Source: Candidatus Saccharimonadota bacterium
GTDB taxonomy: Bacteria > Patescibacteriota > Saccharimonadia > Saccharimonadales > EFPC-124
Direction of reading: 5' to 3'
Assembly: GCA_029288315.1 (NCBI GenBank)
Contig: JARIHL010000014.1
Span: 1-44,868 of the forward strand
Length of the DNA: 44,868 nucleotides
The notes under the pieces were generated by a model. That model searched no databases. It was not told where the DNA came from and worked only from the letters and a program-made list of their open reading frames with translations. Positions 40,302 to 44,868 of the stretch are shown piece by piece; the stretch's first letter is position 1; each line of letters opens with the position of its first letter. The position numbers and the translations under genes were made by a program.

Positions 40302-41096
40302 TTATTGTAACAGAAGTACCATTACTACTGCTACCGCAAGCCCAATACGATACCAGCCAAAAATGGCAAGATTATGTTTAGTTAAATAGCGCATCAAAAA
40401 TCCTACAGCCAAGAGACCACTCAACAGTGCTGCACTATTTGATATGATTATTGGTTGAATATTGGCAATAAGATAGGTTCGATCTGCTTCCCTAACCAGC
40501 AACTTAGTGATAACTCCAAGCATAATAGGAATTGATAGTAAAAAGCTAAACTCTGCTGCCGCTGCCGCGCTCATACCACTCAGGCGCCCAGCGATGATTG
40601 TCGATCCAGAACGAGAAACGCCCGGTACTAATGCGAGTGCTTGAGCCATTCCTATACCAAGTGTTCGCTTCGAGCTTAGATGGCTGCTATCTTTAATGGG
40701 AGTGAGTCGGGGAAGTTTTTCAAGCGTAACCAACAGTAAACCTACTATAAACAATGTAGCAGCCACTACCCACGGGCTAGCAAAGAAAGAGTGCGACCGT
40801 ATAAAATCCGCTAAGAGAAAGCCAAATACGCCAGCGGGTAATACCGCAATCACTATATTGCGAATTAAGAGAATATCATTTTCAATGAGTAGCGCACGAG
40901 CCATTTGTTTAAGTCGAGGCCAGAAAAAAATAATTAAAGCCAAGACAGTCCCGATGTTAATATATTCAAGAAATAGATGGTCTGATTCATGACCCAAAAG
41001 ATGCTGCGCAAGTATTAAGTGCCCAGAGCTTGAAATCGGTATAAATTCAGTTAATCCCTGTATTAAGCCCAGGATTATTGCTTCAAAAATACTCAT
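40302..41096 (-). CDS. uppP: undecaprenyl-diphosphatase
   Basis: GLIQGLTEFIPISSSGHLIL; ALVPGVSRSGSTIIAGR. Confidence 0.95.
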   Translation of the reverse strand: MSIFEAIILGLIQGLTEFIPISSSGHLILAQHLLGHESDHLFLEYINIGTVLALIIFFWPRLKQMARALLIENDILLIRNIVIAVLPAGVFGFLLADFIRSHSFFASPWVVAATLFIVGLLLVTLEKLPRLTPIKDSSHLSSKRTLGIGMAQALALVPGVSRSGSTIIAGRLSGMSAAAAAEFSFLLSIPIMLGVITKLLVREADRTYLIANIQPIIISNSAALLSGLLAVGFLMRYLTKHNLAIFGWYRIGLAVAVVMVLLLQ

Positions 41097-41232
41097 GGAA
41101 TAATTGTATGGTAAATGGGCTGAATCAAAAAATGAACAATATAATTACTCGGAATTAATAAGCAGTGTCTCACTTTCACGAGAGCTGCCTAATCGCTTTA
41201 ATATGTGGCAAAAGTGCTATACTACATGTAGT

Positions 41233-42153
41233 ATGTACATATCTGAGCTTATCGTCGACTTTCTAGAATATCTTGAGGTTGAACAAAATCGCTCGCAAAA
41301 AACTTCGGAAAATTATCATCTTTATTTAAATCGTCTCGTCGAATTTGCTGGTGATATAAAAATTGAAAAAGTTACGAATGAGCTTGTTCGTAAGTGGCGT
41401 TTATGGCTAGCGCGATACAAAAACGAACAAGGTGATGAACTTTCCACAACGACGCAGACCTACCATCTTATTGCTCTTCGTAGTTTTTTAAAGTTCTGCT
41501 CAAAACGCAGTATTGGCGCACTGACGCCCGAGAAGATCGAGCTCCCTAGAATTAAGCGCAAACAGGTAGGTTTTTTGAATGAAGAAGAGTTAACTCGTTT
41601 ATTTGCTGTCATCCAACCCAATTCACTTATAGGTTTGCGAGACAGAGCTATTATTGGGCTTCTCTATTCCAGTGGCTTGCGAGTTTCTGAGCTGGTTAAT
41701 CTAAACCGCGACAGTATTAATTTAAAACATCGCGAGTTTACAGTACGTGGTAAAGGCCAGAAGGATCGCCCCGTATTTGTGAGCGAAGACGGAGTTGCTC
41801 TTATTGAGGCTTATTTACAAGCTAGAGCTGATAATCTTAGGCCTCTTTTTATTCGATATGGCGGTGCAGAGCAAGTCGATAATAGTGGTGATTTTGGTCG
41901 TTTAACACCAAGGAGTATCCAGCGAATAGTCGCCCACTATGCCTCAATAGCCGGTATCACAAAAAAAGTTACACCACATACATTACGTCATTCATTTGCT
42001 ACTGGGCTGCTTATGCATGGCGCCGACCTGCGTAGTGTGCAGACTATGCTTGGTCATAGCAATATTGCAACTACGCAAATCTATACTCATGTAACCGACC
42101 CGCACCTTAAAGAGGTCCATCAACGATTTCACAAAAGTCCTGAGGCAGAATAA
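41233..42153 (+). CDS. tyrosine recombinase XerC/XerD-like
   Basis: SSGLRVSELVNL; RGKGQKDRPV; TPHTLRHSFATGLL; LGHSNIATTQIYTHV; TATACT 9 nt upstream of the preferred internal ATG. Confidence 0.9.
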   Translation: MYISELIVDFLEYLEVEQNRSQKTSENYHLYLNRLVEFAGDIKIEKVTNELVRKWRLWLARYKNEQGDELSTTTQTYHLIALRSFLKFCSKRSIGALTPEKIELPRIKRKQVGFLNEEELTRLFAVIQPNSLIGLRDRAIIGLLYSSGLRVSELVNLNRDSINLKHREFTVRGKGQKDRPVFVSEDGVALIEAYLQARADNLRPLFIRYGGAEQVDNSGDFGRLTPRSIQRIVAHYASIAGITKKVTPHTLRHSFATGLLMHGADLRSVQTMLGHSNIATTQIYTHVTDPHLKEVHQRFHKSPEAE

Positions 42154-42176
42154 TTTTCCACTGAAATCTATAGGCT

Positions 42177-43382
42177 CTATGGACAGTTGTTTGGCTGATA
42201 AAATGATCCGTCAGAAACCTGCATATTTTTGCAAATAGTCTCAGCAGTTTCAACCGTATACTCAGGCAAATCGGTAGCTGAGTCTAGACGAACTCTGGCT
42301 TGGATGCGTCGAAAGACATCACTAGCCCGGCCCGTCGAGTCAATGATAGGCTGAACTTCACTAAAGTTAACAATATTATTTGTACTGCTATTTTTTAACT
42401 CAGCCTTAAAATGCGTTCCTCCATAGATCGGCGTTACTCGTAGATAATAATTGTTATTATTTCCTCGTAAGCCTGGTTCGTTCGGTAACTCAATAGTAGC
42501 CGTGCAGGCATAGGAACCAATCTTGTCATTCAAAGGATCGGTTGGTGGATTGTCTTTACAGCGCACCCCTCGTACGCCCGTTTTCGCTTGATCAAAATTG
42601 TGAGGTAAAGCGTCAACGGTGCTTAGTAGGATAGGCTCATTCTCTCCTGATGCAGCTGCGTTGGTAGAAGCATTTGGTGCTAAGAAAATACTTCTGGTGC
42701 GATCATTAATGTTGCTTCGATTGAAGCTACCGTTTGGAAAACCATAGACTTGTATACGCATATAGGCAGGATATTGTTGATCCGTCCAGCTGTTGCTTGT
42801 ATTTGGGCTGACGACTTGCGGTAAGGTTGTACCAAGTGGATACCGAGCAGGTATACCATCTCCTTCACTGCCTATTGTGTTGCTAATAAGATGCCAAGAA
42901 ATTTTAATTTGATCAAAATCGGCATTATTTTCACTCCTTAAAGGAATGAACTCACTCTTCCCTGCTGAAGAGTTTGACACATAGTCTGGCGAATTAAGAT
43001 TAACACTGAGGCATGTGTAGAATTGGTTAAGTTCGGGATGACCAGTAATACTCCCGTCATTACGAATATCCAAGGCACTTCGGATAGCATTGCTACTAAA
43101 GAGACTATCACAGGCTGAAGAAGTAAGGGCGGTCCTCAGCTCAGTTTTTAATGGATCACCTTGAGGGAGGCTGGAATATTTAAGAATTGCCCGCTTAGCA
43201 TCCTCAATACCTGACTCGGCTGAAGCGAGTGCACTTGCAGTCAGATCATTATCTAACGCCTGACGCTGTTCAACGGCCATAATACGCAAAAAACCAATGG
43301 TAATGACTGAGATAAGCAGCATGAAAAAGATGACGGTAAAAAGTGAGACAAAACCTTCTTCCTTTTTTTGATAATAACGCAT
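42177..43382 (-). CDS. PilX-like pilus-associated protein
   Basis: N-terminal EEGFVSLFTVIFFMLLISVITIGFLRIMAVEQRQALDNDLTASALASAESGIEDA. Confidence 0.65.
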   Translation of the reverse strand: MRYYQKKEEGFVSLFTVIFFMLLISVITIGFLRIMAVEQRQALDNDLTASALASAESGIEDAKRAILKYSSLPQGDPLKTELRTALTSSACDSLFSSNAIRSALDIRNDGSITGHPELNQFYTCLSVNLNSPDYVSNSSAGKSEFIPLRSENNADFDQIKISWHLISNTIGSEGDGIPARYPLGTTLPQVVSPNTSNSWTDQQYPAYMRIQVYGFPNGSFNRSNINDRTRSIFLAPNASTNAAASGENEPILLSTVDALPHNFDQAKTGVRGVRCKDNPPTDPLNDKIGSYACTATIELPNEPGLRGNNNNYYLRVTPIYGGTHFKAELKNSSTNNIVNFSEVQPIIDSTGRASDVFRRIQARVRLDSATDLPEYTVETAETICKNMQVSDGSFYQPNNCP

Positions 43383-43384
43383 TT

Positions 43385-44014
43385 TTATTGACCCCCATTT
43401 CTTGTGCTAACTGTGGTAGTGAAGGTGGCAACGGCACAAAAGTCACCGGTAACTCCGCCCTCACATGTCGCGCCAGGGCCTGTGGGTTGATTGCTCCCAG
43501 CAGTAGACAGTCTTATAGTAACATTCACCAGTTTTTGATTGGCGCCCATTATCAGTTGTAAATTTTGCACCCAAATCTGATTACTCGTAAGAGTGATAGC
43601 TTTTTTGGGGTCAACATTTGGATAAGGGCCACCCGCTGGAGCACAAAGCGCCCCAGCAGCATCCTCTACCCGTACTAAGCCGACCGGATTATTATTTGTG
43701 TATTTGTTTACTGTACTATCAGTGATGTTCCATACATAGCTCACACCGCCTAAGCAAGCTCTCCCATTAGAGACTTCATTAAGGTTGACGGCTTCACTAT
43801 TTGTATCTCGTATAAAGCGTGTCATTTCTTCTGCGATACTTCGAGCAGCCTGATTGATATTTTTAACAGCTACGCCTTTGTTGTAATTACCCATAACTTG
43901 AAATATTGCAAATACAATAAACATTAGGACAAAACCAACAAACGCCATTGACAGCAACAACTCTATAAGGGTAAAACCGGCTTGTGGCGGATGTGATCTA
44001 GTGTGCTGGGTCAT
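43385..44014 (-). CDS. type IV pilin-like protein (PilW-like)
   Basis: Prepilin motif QAGFTLIELLLSMAFVGFVLMFIVFAIF. Confidence 0.8.
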   Translation of the reverse strand: MTQHTRSHPPQAGFTLIELLLSMAFVGFVLMFIVFAIFQVMGNYNKGVAVKNINQAARSIAEEMTRFIRDTNSEAVNLNEVSNGRACLGGVSYVWNITDSTVNKYTNNNPVGLVRVEDAAGALCAPAGGPYPNVDPKKAITLTSNQIWVQNLQLIMGANQKLVNVTIRLSTAGSNQPTGPGATCEGGVTGDFCAVATFTTTVSTRNGGQ

Positions 44015-44552
44015 ATAATCTAACCACCGTTATCGTTTGTTGCTGCGCTGCGCTGCCGCTGCCTTGCCAACAGGCTCTGAATTGAAGGTCAACATAAGCT
44101 GGAGTAATTGTGCTACTCGAGCGAGTCGCCTCCATCCAGAGACCGGCGCCTGGCGTTGCTGAAGTTGCCGGGGCAAGCGCGGAGTCAAAGTTGGTAATAG
44201 TAACCGTTGAGCCACTTTGAACTAAATAAAATGGTGTCTTTCCAGCACTTACTGCGCAAGTACCACCTGAAGCAGAAAGAGTCGTATTAGCATAGTTAGC
44301 ATTAAACATCCTCAACCATTCTTGCCCGGCAGCGCTCTGGGGATCTTGCAAATAACCATCGCGTAAAAAACGAATAAGTTCAGCCTGCGCATTAATATGT
44401 AAACGAACCTGTGTATGCTCTACGGCAACTTGGGCGGCGCTGAGACCGCGAGCCATCATCGTAATGGCGCCCACGATGACCATACCCAAGATTACAATCG
44501 CCATTAATACTTCAACTAATGTGTCACCACGCTGAGCCGTCTTATGCACCAT
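43998..44552 (-). CDS. type IV pilin-like protein
   Basis: RGDTLVEVLMAIVILGMVIVGAITMM prepilin-like N-terminus; internal Met preferred. Confidence 0.75.
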   Translation of the reverse strand: MVHKTAQRGDTLVEVLMAIVILGMVIVGAITMMARGLSAAQVAVEHTQVRLHINAQAELIRFLRDGYLQDPQSAAGQEWLRMFNANYANTTLSASGGTCAVSAGKTPFYLVQSGSTVTITNFDSALAPATSATPGAGLWMEATRSSSTITPAYVDLQFRACWQGSGSAAQQQTITVVRLYDPAH

Positions 44553-44868
44553 CACAATCTCCAGCGGTAGCATTAAAATCAAGCCCAATGGTCGCCTGGC
44601 CTTGGCCATCCGTGGCAGTTAGTTTAGAAATTACTCCAAAACCGTCTGCACTCTGCAGGCAGAAATTCGCCGACTTGGTCGAAACATTACATCCCGGCGG
44701 ATCAGAAGCGATGCAGGCTATAATATTATTTCTCTTGGCAGAATCATTGGGATTTATTTCATCCGCCAAATTATAGGCAGTTGAAGATTCTTTTAGCGTG
44801 TAGGAAATTATCCGGCTAGACTTTGGGCTTCGGATCATGGCAAATGTGTCTACTGCTACGGCATCGAT
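44542..44868 (-). CDS. probable pilin-like protein, 5' end outside window
   Basis: Frame stays open to the window edge (IDAVAVDTFAMIRSPKSSRIISYTLK...) and lies in the pilin gene run. Confidence 0.5.
   Translation of the reverse strand: MDAVAVDTFAMIRSPKSSRIISYTLKESSTAYNLADEINPNDSAKRNNIIACIASDPPGCNVSTKSANFCLQSADGFGVISKLTATDGQGQATIGLDFNATAGDCDGA

Overview
Low-GC bacterial chromosome segment using the standard code (TGA is used as a stop, e.g. in the MFS gene). 16S features, compact gene content and protein sequences suggest Candidatus Saccharibacteria (TM7/CPR) or a close relative; this is inferred without a database search. It starts inside a minus-strand 16S rRNA gene (3' end cut by the window) with an expanded V1 helix. 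Core genes: gyrA/gyrB, infC (AUU start, missed by the ORF track)-rpmI-rplT, rnpB, ssrA (tmRNA), rpmB, miaA, thrS, nrdR, comM/yifB, rnj, ndk, uppP and a Xer recombinase. There are six tRNAs (Pro-GGG, Val-GAC, Gly-CCC, Thr-CGT, Asp-GTC, Arg-CCT). Surface and secretion genes include an LPXTG-like secreted protein, a VirD4/TraG/HerA-like ATPase, a VirB2-like small membrane protein and a type IV pilin-like cluster at the right edge. Accessory material lies at 27.4-30.0 kb (beside tRNA-Asp: GC-rich mini-gene cassettes, an IS relic with inverted repeats, a probably frameshifted gene, orphan ORFs) and 34.4-39.6 kb (truncated ORF, frameshifted pepE-like gene, decayed large serine recombinase running into tRNA-Arg). 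The best candidates for undescribed biology are in the 13.07-14.58 kb non-coding hub: a promoter-driven ~250 nt structured RNA on the minus strand, a second structured segment, and a ~80 nt promoter-to-terminator sRNA next to tmRNA. A 47-aa leaderless sORF at 24.3 kb is also notable.
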